The position numbers and the translations under genes are program-made. The notes under the pieces were generated by a model that had not been told where the DNA came from, ran no database searches, and saw only the letters and a program-made list of their open reading frames with translations. DNA of 64,000 bases from Leptospira licerasiae serovar Varillal str. VAR 010 (GTDB lineage Bacteria > Spirochaetota > Leptospiria > Leptospirales > Leptospiraceae): NCBI RefSeq assembly GCF_000244755.1, contig NZ_AHOO02000006.1, positions 248,001 to 312,000 of the forward strand. Direction: 5' to 3'. Of the stretch, positions 8,108-16,518 are shown in pieces; within the stretch, counting starts at the first letter, position 1; each line of letters opens with the position of its first letter.

Positions 8108-9645
8108 TGGTTGCAGATCCTTGCAGTCGGATTCTTTTTAACTTTTTCTGCTTCTTCTATTTTTACCTTTTCAGCCAAGGACTTCTGGACCTCTTTAGAA
8201 AACATATTAAATTTTCCGGGAGTTAATTCCATCTGGGATTGGTTTCTATAATTTTCTTTTGCGAGATGGATCCCCAGATCTCGAAACTCCCAACCTTCGT
8301 TGAGAATCCTATTCATCAGTTTTCCGGAAGGAGTACAGGAGGTATCTTCCCAACGTTTGTTCATTATATTTAAAATTTCTTGGTAGAATTTTTTCCCTGT
8401 ATGACGATCCAATTCCTCCGCGATGGGTAAAAGACTTTGGGTGAATTCCTTTCCTCTTGTGAGAAAATCTTGGTCTTCCCCATCGTCACCTACAACCTTT
8501 AATCCCGGCTTTCTACCTTCCCAGATAATCCTTCTTGTGTTTTCTCTTAGCTTTAATTTTTCTTTTTGGTCTATTGGTTTACTTTCTTTTAACAACCCGT
8601 CCAAAAGAACCATCTGTATATAACCGAGGCTCGGTTTGTGAATCCCGGTAGGAGATTCAGGTTGGAGATCCAAACAGCGGATCTCAATGTATTGTATCCC
8701 GCGACTTTGCAACGCATCCAACGGTCTTTCGTCGTTTTTAGGGATCTGCTTAGGCCGGATCGGAGAATAAAATTCGTTTTCTATCTGTAAGTAATGATCG
8801 TTAAGCTGGTTTGGAATTCCACCGTAAGATTGGTATTTTGAATAAGGAGTACTAACCGCGTAACACATCCCGTCTATATATTCCTTCAAGGAATTATAAT
8901 TGATCGGAAGTTCGTCTTGGACCTTGCTTGTGTATCCGATCTCACTCATTCTCAAAGAAGTCGCGTAAGGAGCGTAATAAGTATGATCCTTATGTTTTAC
9001 GAACGGAAAGTCGCTTGGTACGGGCAAAAAAGTCTCGTCAAACACGGGAGTGGCTCCCGTTAAATAAAGGATTTCAGGAACCCTTCGCATAAAATTTCGG
9101 GTAACCGATAAGTATAATTCCGAAATTTCTTCCTTGGTGAACGCCTGGATCTCTTTTCCTAAAATTTGTTTTAAGAATAAATTCGAAAAAGAAAAGTTAT
9201 AATGAACCCCCGAGATGGTTTGCATCCTTCTTCCATAACGAAGACCTAAACCGTTTCGATATACAGTTTTCCATTCTCCCGAAAAAGAATGTCCATACTG
9301 CCCTAACGGAATGTCTTTATCTTCCTTAGGAAGTATGGGAGGCATACTAAAAGGCCAGATCCATTCTTCTTTTAAATGTCTGGATGTGAATATATGCAGA
9401 TCTTGTAATTCTCTAACTATCGCTTCAATCCTTGGCCTAGGATTTGTAGCAAATTCAAGTTGAGGTTCCGAAAAATCAGTCTTGATAAAATGGTTTGTCA
9501 GACTGGAACCCAAGGATTCCGGATGAGGAGTGGTGGCAATCCTTCCGTCGAAAAATATACGCATACTTTCCTTTTCCAAACCGTGTTTCGCTTTTACAGC
9601 ATGACGCAGATTCGGAAATACAGGAGTTTTAGCGGATCGATTCAT
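8104..9645 (-). CDS. gshA: Glutamate-cysteine ligase (GshA type)
   Basis: A 513-residue protein with the GshA signature blocks GLEKESMRI near residue 22, PHPESLGSSLTNHFIKTDF near 37 and FSEPQLEF. Further blocks are SGVHYNFSFS, the conserved RNFMRRVPEILYLTGATP, and QSRGIQYIEIRCLDLQP. It would make gamma-glutamylcysteine from glutamate and cysteine with ATP. The length is that of the proteobacterial enzyme and of the N-terminal half of GshF. It is coupled to the ATP-grasp gene by a 4-bp overlap and follows the ggt gene by 31 bp. Confidence 0.92.
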   Translation of the reverse strand: MNRSAKTPVFPNLRHAVKAKHGLEKESMRIFFDGRIATTPHPESLGSSLTNHFIKTDFSEPQLEFATNPRPRIEAIVRELQDLHIFTSRHLKEEWIWPFSMPPILPKEDKDIPLGQYGHSFSGEWKTVYRNGLGLRYGRRMQTISGVHYNFSFSNLFLKQILGKEIQAFTKEEISELYLSVTRNFMRRVPEILYLTGATPVFDETFLPVPSDFPFVKHKDHTYYAPYATSLRMSEIGYTSKVQDELPINYNSLKEYIDGMCYAVSTPYSKYQSYGGIPNQLNDHYLQIENEFYSPIRPKQIPKNDERPLDALQSRGIQYIEIRCLDLQPESPTGIHKPSLGYIQMVLLDGLLKESKPIDQKEKLKLRENTRRIIWEGRKPGLKVVGDDGEDQDFLTRGKEFTQSLLPIAEELDRHTGKKFYQEILNIMNKRWEDTSCTPSGKLMNRILNEGWEFRDLGIHLAKENYRNQSQMELTPGKFNMFSKEVQKSLAEKVKIEEAEKVKKNPTARICNH

Positions 9646-9676
9646 TTCATATTCCTAAATTTCTATTTGTTTAATA

Positions 9677-11440
9677 TTATTCCCCCAAAGGGATTCCGTC
9701 TCCCCGTGGGTCAGCCGCACCATATAAAGTACCATTCTCTCTTTTTACACAAAATAGTTTTGCCATATTATTACCGAGCCTTATCTCATGCTTCTTTGCC
9801 TTTAATTGATTGAAAGTGGCAGTATCCGTTGCCGGTCCTTCAATAGAAAGTGCGTCCGGAAAGAACTGATGATGGATCCTTCCTCTTGCGACCGACTCAT
9901 ACAATGTGAGATTCAAGTCTAAGGTAAATAATATGGATTGCAAAACTGCGTTTACTATATAAGAACCACCGGGAGCACCGGTGACCAAGAAAGTTTCTCC
10001 ATTTTTCAAAACGATGGTAGGAGACATGGAACTTAACGGAGTTTTTCCAGGCTGAATGGAATTTGCTTCCGCTCCTATGAGACCGTACACGTTAGGCTCA
10101 CCGGGAGAACGACTAAAATCATCCATTGTATCGTTCAGCACAAAACCATATCCGTCCAGTACGACTGCGGCGCCGAATCTATAATTGATGGAATGAGTGG
10201 TCGAAACCGCATTTCCTTCCGAATCAACCACGGAAATATGAGTAGTTTGAGGAGATTCCGCCTTTAAATTCAATCTACTTAAATATGTGGAACTAGGGGT
10301 TGCCTTACCCGGATTGAAGTCGGAAATTTTTTCCTTAGCATATTCGGAAGAGATTAATGTTTCTATCGGGATCTTAGTAAATCCGGGATCTCCTCCTAAC
10401 ACCGCCCTGTCTGAATATCCCCTTCTCATGACTTCCGCCAGGAAATGGTAATAATCACTTTGGGAAAAATCATACATAGAATGGAGTTCTTTCGTCTCCA
10501 GCATTTTTAACATCGTAAAAAGATGAACTCCGGAGGAAGGAGGGAACATTGTCCTAATATTATAATTTCTGTAAGTGATCTCTAAAGGTTTTTCTTCTCT
10601 TACCCTATAATTCTTTAGGTCGTTGAAATGGATTTGTCCTCCGTTTGACGAAACTTCATCCGAGAGCGCTTTTGCTATTGCCCCTGTGTAAAACTCCCTG
10701 TCTCCGGTTTCAGAAATGATCTTAAGAGTTTTTGCAAGATCTTTCTGGACGAATACCTCTCCCGCTCCAGGGATCTTCCCGCCCGGTAAAAAGATCTTTT
10801 TCATTCCGGGACTCATGTCCTGTTCCGATTCCTGGATCGCTTCGGAAAGATCCGGATAAACCACAAATCCTTCTTCTGCTAAACGAATTGCGGGAGCCAA
10901 AACTTCCTTTAAAGGGAGTTTACCGAACTTTTTATGGATCTGTACAAGACCGGCAACCATTCCAGGAACGCCTACCGATTTAAATCCTAGTAAAGATTCT
11001 TCTTTAGGACGGCCCTTATACATATTACGATTAGCTAAAGAAGGTGCTCTCTCTCTAAAATCAAAGGCGTAAGACTTTCCAGATTTAGCATGATGATAAA
11101 CTAAAAATCCCCCACCGCCTATTCCAGTGGAAGAAGGGCGGGTAACGGATACTGCAAAAGAAGAAGCAACCGCGACATCGATCGTGTTTCCGCCCTTCTT
11201 ATAAATTTCCAAACCGACCTTGGAGGCATCTATTGAATCCGTCGAGATCATGATCTTTTTGGACTCGGCGAACAAAGTGTTCGGATCTATCCCGAACTTG
11301 GGCGCCACAAGGTTCTGGGTAGAAACCTCTCTACCTTCGATGAACAGAACGTTCTTCTTGCAAGATCCAAAAACAAGAAGAAGTAAAATGGTAAGAATGA
11401 AGAAATATTTGGAATTAGGTCTAACCGTTCTAAAAGACAT
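9677..11440 (-). CDS. ggt: Gamma-glutamyltransferase, probable lipoprotein
   Basis: A 587-residue Ggt precursor. An N-terminal hydrophobic segment ends in VFGSC (C27), a plausible spirochaetal lipobox, so the enzyme is probably anchored on the periplasmic side. The self-cleavage site and nucleophile are in PQTTHISVVDSEGNAVSTTHS. The conserved glycine-rich segments GIGGGGFLVYH and TGAPGGSYI are present. Ggt cleaves the gamma-glutamyl bond of glutathione. Its start codon shares one base with the clpA stop (TAATG), and gshA follows 31 bp downstream, so glutathione synthesis and breakdown are co-located. Confidence 0.93.
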   Translation of the reverse strand: MSFRTVRPNSKYFFILTILLLLVFGSCKKNVLFIEGREVSTQNLVAPKFGIDPNTLFAESKKIMISTDSIDASKVGLEIYKKGGNTIDVAVASSFAVSVTRPSSTGIGGGGFLVYHHAKSGKSYAFDFRERAPSLANRNMYKGRPKEESLLGFKSVGVPGMVAGLVQIHKKFGKLPLKEVLAPAIRLAEEGFVVYPDLSEAIQESEQDMSPGMKKIFLPGGKIPGAGEVFVQKDLAKTLKIISETGDREFYTGAIAKALSDEVSSNGGQIHFNDLKNYRVREEKPLEITYRNYNIRTMFPPSSGVHLFTMLKMLETKELHSMYDFSQSDYYHFLAEVMRRGYSDRAVLGGDPGFTKIPIETLISSEYAKEKISDFNPGKATPSSTYLSRLNLKAESPQTTHISVVDSEGNAVSTTHSINYRFGAAVVLDGYGFVLNDTMDDFSRSPGEPNVYGLIGAEANSIQPGKTPLSSMSPTIVLKNGETFLVTGAPGGSYIVNAVLQSILFTLDLNLTLYESVARGRIHHQFFPDALSIEGPATDTATFNQLKAKKHEIRLGNNMAKLFCVKRENGTLYGAADPRGDGIPLGE

Positions 11441-13683
11441 TATTTTTCTCTAGAACGGAAGACTAATTTAAGTTCCTCGTTTTGTATTTCCAAATTCACA
11501 TCCCCGCCGTTTTTTAATTCTCCGAATAGGATCTCTTCCGAGAGCTTTTTGGAAATATTAGAATCTATCCATCTTTGGACTGGCCTCGCCCCGAAAAGAG
11601 GATCATAGGATTTTTTTGCGATCCAATGAAGTACATCTTCTCCATAATGAAGTTGGATATTTTTTTCTTTCAGTCTAGTTTCCAGGAGCTCTAGTTGTTT
11701 ACGAACCACTTTAGAAACAGTCCCCTCGTCAAGAGACGCGAATTCAATCACAGCGGTTAGCCTATTTCTAAACTCAGGAGAAAACTGCTTTTCGATCGCC
11801 TTCAGTCCCCTGTCGATCAAGGCTGTATTATCGAATCCTAATGGATTAGAAGCCCTTTCTCTAGCTCCAGTATTCGTAGTCATGATCAGAATGACCTGTT
11901 TAAAATCGGCCTTTCTACCGTTATTATCAGTTAGAGTAGCATGGTCCATGATCTGTAGTAGAATATTGTAAATATCCTCATGTGCCTTTTCAATCTCGTC
12001 CAAAAGTAAGACACAATGAGGAGTACGAACGATCGCGTCCGTCAATTGGCCGCCTTGCTCGAACCCCACATAACCTGGGGGAGAGCCGATCAGACGAGAA
12101 ACCGTATGTTTCTCCATATATTCGCTCATATCAAATCGGATAAATTCCACACCTAATATCGCTGCAAGCTGTTTGGATAATTCGGTTTTGCCAACACCTG
12201 TAGGTCCCGCAAATAAGAAAGAACCCACAGGCTTTCCCGGTTCGGACAATCCGCTTCTGGAAAGTCGGATCGCTTGGACAAGTTCTATTACTGCTCTGTC
12301 TTGGCCGTAAATTTTACCCTTTAACTCTTCGTCCAGATTCTTAAGCTTTTCTCTATCGTCCGCTTTTACGGTTCTTGGAGGAATTTTAGAAATTTTTGAT
12401 ACAAGTTCCTCAATCTCTTTTACGCTCACGATCTTGGACTTGGAACTTTCTCTCAGTTTTACTTTGGCTCCCGCTTCGTCGATCAGATCGATAGCCTTAT
12501 CCGGGAGTTTACGATCTAAGATATACCTTTCCGCAAGTTTTGCCGCTTCTTCTACAGCCTGGTGGGAATATTTCACAGAGTGGAATTGTTCGTATTTAGG
12601 AAGAAGTCCTTTTAAGATCAGGATAGTCTCTTCTACGCTTGGTTCGTTTACTTCTAATTTTTGGAATCTTCGAGAAAGCGCGTGGTCCTTCTCGAATATC
12701 GCTTTATATTCTTTGTATGTTGTAGTTCCGATACAACGAAGTTCTCCGTTAGAGAGCGCCGGTTTTAAAAGGTTGGAAGCGTCCAAAGATCCTCCGGAAA
12801 CTGCGCCTGCTCCTATGATAGTATGTATCTCATCCACAAACAATACATTGTCCGGATCGGAAGAAATCACCTGCACAACATTCTTCAGCCTTTCCTCGAA
12901 CTCTCCTCTGAACTTCGTTCCGGCAAGAAGTAGCCCCATGTCTAAAGAATATACTTTCGTATTTTTTAATACATCCGGTACTTTTCCATTTACGATCTGA
13001 AGAGCTAAACCTTCCACGATCGCGGTCTTTCCGACTCCTGCGTCGCCTACAAAGATTGGATTATTTTTACGACGTCTAGCAAGAATATGAATAGTCCGTT
13101 CAATTTCTTCCGCCCTTCCGACTAAAGGATCCAATTTACCGAGTTTAGCTTTTTCAGTCAGGTTTACACAAAAATCTGCCAAAGCATCGCCGCTTTGTTT
13201 TTTCGAACTTTCGTCTGTTGGAGTTCCCTCACCTACCTTCTCCCCTGACTTTTTGATCCCATGAGAAATATAACGTACCACATCGAAGCGGGAAATATCC
13301 TGTCTTCCCAAGAAGAATACTGCATGAGACTGATCTTCTCTGAACAGAGAGGCTAATACATAACCTCCGTCCAATTTTTTCTTCTCCGTAGATTGTACAT
13401 GGAAGGCGGCTAATTGAAGAACTCTTTGAGCGCCTATCGTATATTCAGGCTCTATTTCTCCGAAACTTTCCGGAACCGATTCCATTTCCGTATCTAGGTA
13501 TTCTTTTAACTCGGAACGTAATTGATCCAAGTCCGCTCCACACGCAAGAAGAACTTCTGCTGCAATCGGATCGTATGTTAATGAAAGAAGAATATGCTCA
13601 AGTGTGATATATTCGTTCCTCCTTTTGAGGGCTTCTGTCCTTGCTTGATTGAGAGATTTTTCTAGTTCTTCGGATAATGTCAT
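11440..13683 (-). CDS. clpA: ClpA, AAA+ unfoldase of the ClpAP protease
   Basis: A 747-residue protein with an N-terminal Clp-N repeat domain (LEHILLSLTYDP and following). It has two AAA+ modules: Walker A motifs GDAGVGKTAIVEG and GPTGVGKTELSKQ, with Walker B segments VLFVDEIHTI and VLLLDEIEKA. The tripeptide LGF in NPLGFDN stands where ClpA and ClpX have their ClpP-docking IGL/IGF loop. There is no ClpB-style middle coiled coil. It unfolds substrates for ClpP. The gene overlaps clpS by 4 bp upstream and ggt by one base downstream. Confidence 0.95.
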   Translation of the reverse strand: MTLSEELEKSLNQARTEALKRRNEYITLEHILLSLTYDPIAAEVLLACGADLDQLRSELKEYLDTEMESVPESFGEIEPEYTIGAQRVLQLAAFHVQSTEKKKLDGGYVLASLFREDQSHAVFFLGRQDISRFDVVRYISHGIKKSGEKVGEGTPTDESSKKQSGDALADFCVNLTEKAKLGKLDPLVGRAEEIERTIHILARRRKNNPIFVGDAGVGKTAIVEGLALQIVNGKVPDVLKNTKVYSLDMGLLLAGTKFRGEFEERLKNVVQVISSDPDNVLFVDEIHTIIGAGAVSGGSLDASNLLKPALSNGELRCIGTTTYKEYKAIFEKDHALSRRFQKLEVNEPSVEETILILKGLLPKYEQFHSVKYSHQAVEEAAKLAERYILDRKLPDKAIDLIDEAGAKVKLRESSKSKIVSVKEIEELVSKISKIPPRTVKADDREKLKNLDEELKGKIYGQDRAVIELVQAIRLSRSGLSEPGKPVGSFLFAGPTGVGKTELSKQLAAILGVEFIRFDMSEYMEKHTVSRLIGSPPGYVGFEQGGQLTDAIVRTPHCVLLLDEIEKAHEDIYNILLQIMDHATLTDNNGRKADFKQVILIMTTNTGARERASNPLGFDNTALIDRGLKAIEKQFSPEFRNRLTAVIEFASLDEGTVSKVVRKQLELLETRLKEKNIQLHYGEDVLHWIAKKSYDPLFGARPVQRWIDSNISKKLSEEILFGELKNGGDVNLEIQNEELKLVFRSREK

Positions 13684-14003
13684 GATTCTTCCCCTTCTTC
13701 AATTTCCATCTGGCAATGCAAAGGGTGTCCATGTTCCTCTGCGAGCATATGAGTCTCGTTCACCTTAGTTCTGGCAACGTCATGAGAATAGACTCCGCAA
13801 AGAGCCTTTCCGGTAGTATGTGCCTGAAGCATTATTTGTTCGCTCTCGACCTGGGTCCGATAAAATACAACGCGTAAGATCCAAACCACAAATTCCATAG
13901 GAGTATAATCGTCGTTCAAGATCACTACCCTATATTTGGCCGGTTTTTTCAGTTTCAGTTTCTCTTTTGTGAGAACCTGTTCTTCTGTTTTTAAATCGCT
14001 CAT
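13680..14003 (-). CDS. clpS: ClpS adaptor for N-degron substrates
   Basis: A 107-residue protein with the ClpS core YRVVILNDDYTPMEFVVWIL, including the acidic pocket that binds substrate N-termini. The later TGKALCGVYSHDVARTK segment carries the family's conserved helix residues. ClpS hands proteins with destabilising N-terminal residues to ClpA. The start overlaps the preceding acyltransferase gene by 4 bp and the stop overlaps clpA by 4 bp, so all three are probably translationally coupled. Confidence 0.95.
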   Translation of the reverse strand: MSDLKTEEQVLTKEKLKLKKPAKYRVVILNDDYTPMEFVVWILRVVFYRTQVESEQIMLQAHTTGKALCGVYSHDVARTKVNETHMLAEEHGHPLHCQMEIEEGEES

Positions 14004-15172
14004 CGGTCTTCGGATTCTCCCCTTGCGGACTCAGCCTTTAATGGGGAAGAAAGATTGGTTTCCCTTATCATTTCCTGCATATGCATTCTTTCGCTTTCTA
14101 AAAAACGTTCAATCGCATTTCGAGCTTGGTCGTGGAAAATAAAATGCGAACTATAAGTAGGAACGGCAGGAAATCCTCTTAAAAACTTCTGCTCTCCCTG
14201 GGCTCCAGCTTCAAAAATATCGAAACCGTTCTTGATTGCGTATTCGATGGGAGCATAATAACAACATTCGAAATGCAGAAAAGGATAATGTGAAGAAGAG
14301 CCCCAATATCTTCCGTACAGTTTTTTTCCCTTTTTCAGGTTGAATGTTCCGCCTATCGTGTCTCCGTCCTTCTCCGCTAAAAATAATACCAAATTTTGGG
14401 AGAATTTCTCCAAAATGATCTTAAAAAATTTACGATTCAAATAAGGAGATCCCCATTTTCTAGAATAGGTTTCCGTATAAAAAGAATAGATGGAGTCCAT
14501 GTCTTTTTCAGTTATATCTTTCCCTTCTTTACATAAGATCCGAATTCCTGATCCTTTGATTGTCTCTCTTTCCTTTTTGATCTGTATCCTTTTTTTGGAT
14601 CTAAAATCTCCCAGAAAATTCTCGAAATCCGTGTAACCTCGATTCTTCCAGTGGAATTGATGAGTGATCCTTGTCGAAAATCCCCTTCTTTCCAATGCTT
14701 TGGCTTCTTCTTCCTCCAAAAAAAGAAAATGAATACTAGAGAGTCCTTCTAACTTCGCGTTCTCCAATAAAGGAGGAAGTAGGATATCTAACGCTTCTTC
14801 CGCAGATACATTATTTCTTCTTAATATTTTCTTACCGTTCACCGGCGTGAATGGATAAGCCACTAAACCCTTTGGATAATAAGAAAGCCCGTTTTGAGAG
14901 AAAAAATTGGCCCAGGAATGATCGAAAATGTATTCACCGTAAGAATCGTATTTATGATAAAAAGGAAGAGATGAGTGTGTTCCCTCTTCGTCCTCGGCTA
15001 TCCAATACTCAGGATGCCAACTGGTCCTTCCGCCCACGCAAGAAGAAAGTTCCAATGAATGTAAAAATTCATGATTGGAAAAAGGATTTTCCGGATCTCC
15101 CAAAAGATTCCAATCCTCCGTAGAAATTTCCCGGAGGGATGATATCCTGGTGATCTTCGTTTTAGAGGGCAT
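14000..15172 (-). CDS. FemAB-like N-acyltransferase (COG3146 / PF04339 type)
   Basis: A 390-residue protein with the hallmarks of the 'peptidoglycan biosynthesis/recognition' FemAB-like family. These are NPFSNHEFLHSLE near the start, the SIHFLFLEEEEA strand, KKRIQIKKERETIKGSGI, FYTETYSRKWGSPYLN, GGTFNLKKGKKLYGRYWG and GFDIFEAGAQGEQKFLRGF. The fold belongs to the GNAT/FemX/Aat superfamily, some members of which use aminoacyl-tRNA donors. True substrates are not established. The gene sits where bacterial N-degron transferases are often found, 5' of clpS with a 4-bp overlap. Cytoplasmic, no signal peptide. Confidence 0.75.
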   Translation of the reverse strand: MPSKTKITRISSLREISTEDWNLLGDPENPFSNHEFLHSLELSSCVGGRTSWHPEYWIAEDEEGTHSSLPFYHKYDSYGEYIFDHSWANFFSQNGLSYYPKGLVAYPFTPVNGKKILRRNNVSAEEALDILLPPLLENAKLEGLSSIHFLFLEEEEAKALERRGFSTRITHQFHWKNRGYTDFENFLGDFRSKKRIQIKKERETIKGSGIRILCKEGKDITEKDMDSIYSFYTETYSRKWGSPYLNRKFFKIILEKFSQNLVLFLAEKDGDTIGGTFNLKKGKKLYGRYWGSSSHYPFLHFECCYYAPIEYAIKNGFDIFEAGAQGEQKFLRGFPAVPTYSSHFIFHDQARNAIERFLESERMHMQEMIRETNLSSPLKAESARGESEDR

Positions 15173-15201
15173 TTTCTATTTCTTGGACGATTTTGGACCT
15201 T

Positions 15202-15762
15202 CTATCGTTCTCTCAGACTCAGAAAAAATCGTTTCAACTTCTCTAGAGATCGATGGACAATCACCTTTACATTGGACTCCGAAAGTCCTGTGGTTTCGGA
15301 GATCTCCCTTACTGATTTTCCCTCCAACTTTGCCATTGTCAGGATCCTTCTCTGTCTGGGTTCTAATACGTTTAGCCAGGATTCTAGTCCTTGTTGGACC
15401 TCCCACTTATCCTCTATAGAAACTTTTTCCTCTTGGGCAAAACCTTCCATCTCAGTAGGTACAAGTCTATCTCTGGTTCCTTTCCTACGGATATAGTCTA
15501 TGGTCTTGTATCTTGCGATGGAAAAAAACCAAGGAGCAAACGGTTTTTCCCTTCTATAAGTAGCCCTGGCCTTATGGATACCGATCAGAATATCCTGGAC
15601 CAGGTCCTCTCTATCTTCCTTGTCACGGACCTTGGAGCTTAAATGATTGTTTAAAATTTCTCTGCATTTGGAAAGTAGGAGTTCATATTCCTTGGAATCT
15701 CCTTCTTGGGCTAAGCGCATTCTTTCCGAAAGAATTTGCCAGATATTTTGCTTTTCCGCCAT
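15202..15762 (-). CDS. ECF-type sigma-70 family RNA polymerase sigma factor
   Basis: A 186-residue group IV sigma factor. Region 2 is EDLVQDILIGIHKARATY with RREKPFAPWFFSIARYKTIDYIRR. Region 4 is LEPRQRRILTMAKLEGKSVREISETTGLSESNVKV in two adjoining parts, ending in the recognition helix. There is no sigma-1.1 or sigma-3 domain. The start is ATG at 15762 with AAGG five bases upstream. It heads a collinear run (acyltransferase, clpS, clpA, ggt, gshA, ligase) with gaps no greater than 31 bp. The divergent neighbour at 15889 looks like its membrane anti-sigma factor. Confidence 0.92.
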   Translation of the reverse strand: MAEKQNIWQILSERMRLAQEGDSKEYELLLSKCREILNNHLSSKVRDKEDREDLVQDILIGIHKARATYRREKPFAPWFFSIARYKTIDYIRRKGTRDRLVPTEMEGFAQEEKVSIEDKWEVQQGLESWLNVLEPRQRRILTMAKLEGKSVREISETTGLSESNVKVIVHRSLEKLKRFFLSLRER

Positions 15763-15787
15763 GTAACCTTATGCAGTTTGACTCGAA
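15763..15787 (+). promoter_or_regulatory. Candidate ECF-type promoter and inverted repeats between sigma and anti-sigma genes
   Basis: GTAACC at 15763-15768 is followed after 15 bases by CGAA at 15784-15787, pointing toward the anti-sigma gene. This resembles the GTAACC/CGAA pattern I recall for Caulobacter SigF, another NrsF-controlled factor, where the spacer is about 16. Two inverted repeats lie close by: GACTC/GAGTC (15780-15784 and 15797-15801) and ATTGGAC/GTCCAAT (15817-15823 and 15840-15846). Promoter function is inferred only from the motif and its position. Confidence 0.4.
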
Positions 15788-15888
15788 TGAATGATTGAGT
15801 CGTATAAAGAATAGCTATTGGACTGGATTTTTTAAGGATGTCCAATCTTTCTTACTTTAAATGCGGAAAATCTAAACCGGGAGGGAAC

Positions 15889-16515
15889 ATGTCATATTCT
15901 GAATCGGACAAGACCAAACAACTGATCCAAACATTGAGTTCCAGCCTGCAAAAAGGAAGCCTGAACATTTATACCCTTTTCCTTTCCTGTTTGGGTTTAG
16001 TGGTCCTAGGAATCGCGCTCGGATGGTCCGTTGCCAACTTAACAGGCCGCACCAACTCTTTCCCAGGCTGGTGGCCGGAGCCTGCATTATTACTCGTTTG
16101 GGGAATTTTTTCGGCTTATTTATTAAGCAAACTCGCCTTCCCTGAGGAGACCTCTACCTGGGTCTTTTGGGCTGCAGGATCTTTTTTGATCGTTTGGACT
16201 GTTTTTATTCTAAGCCGTTTTTTTACGGAAGAGGCGCCTACACATATTCATGTCGGACTTTGTTCTGTAATCTTAGCGACTACTTCGATCTTATTCGGAG
16301 CGGGGGCCTGGTTTATTTTAAGGACCATGGCAAGTTCTCGACCTGGACTTTCCGGATTTTTATTCCTAAATCTTTTATTAGCAAGTTCTAATTTAGGTCT
16401 TAAATTTATCTGCCCTGTCCAAGATCCTTCGCATATTTTGATCTCTCATGTCAGCTTTACCTTGGTTTGGATCGGAATACTATACTTTCCGATCCGGAAA
16501 AAATTCAGTTGGTAA
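15889..16515 (+). CDS. NrsF-type (DUF1109) anti-sigma factor, six-TM membrane protein
   Basis: A 208-residue protein with a short cytoplasmic N-terminus (SDKTKQLIQTLSSSLQ) and about six membrane helices. The hallmark segment near the C-terminus is LKFICPVQDPSHILISH, matching the CPxxxPxH motif of NrsF/DUF1109 proteins. Cysteines C125 and C175 are 50 residues apart, the same spacing I recall for the functional pair in Caulobacter NrsF. The start is the ATG at 15889 with GGAGGG just upstream, not the ATG at 15838. Divergence from an ECF sigma gene supports the role. Confidence 0.85.
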   Translation: MSYSESDKTKQLIQTLSSSLQKGSLNIYTLFLSCLGLVVLGIALGWSVANLTGRTNSFPGWWPEPALLLVWGIFSAYLLSKLAFPEETSTWVFWAAGSFLIVWTVFILSRFFTEEAPTHIHVGLCSVILATTSILFGAGAWFILRTMASSRPGLSGFLFLNLLLASSNLGLKFICPVQDPSHILISHVSFTLVWIGILYFPIRKKFSW

Positions 16516-16518
16516 GTT

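Noticed and set aside
12434..13000. 188-codon plus-strand open frame opposite clpA
   Set aside because: Serine-rich antisense shadow of a highly conserved gene; no recognisable domain.
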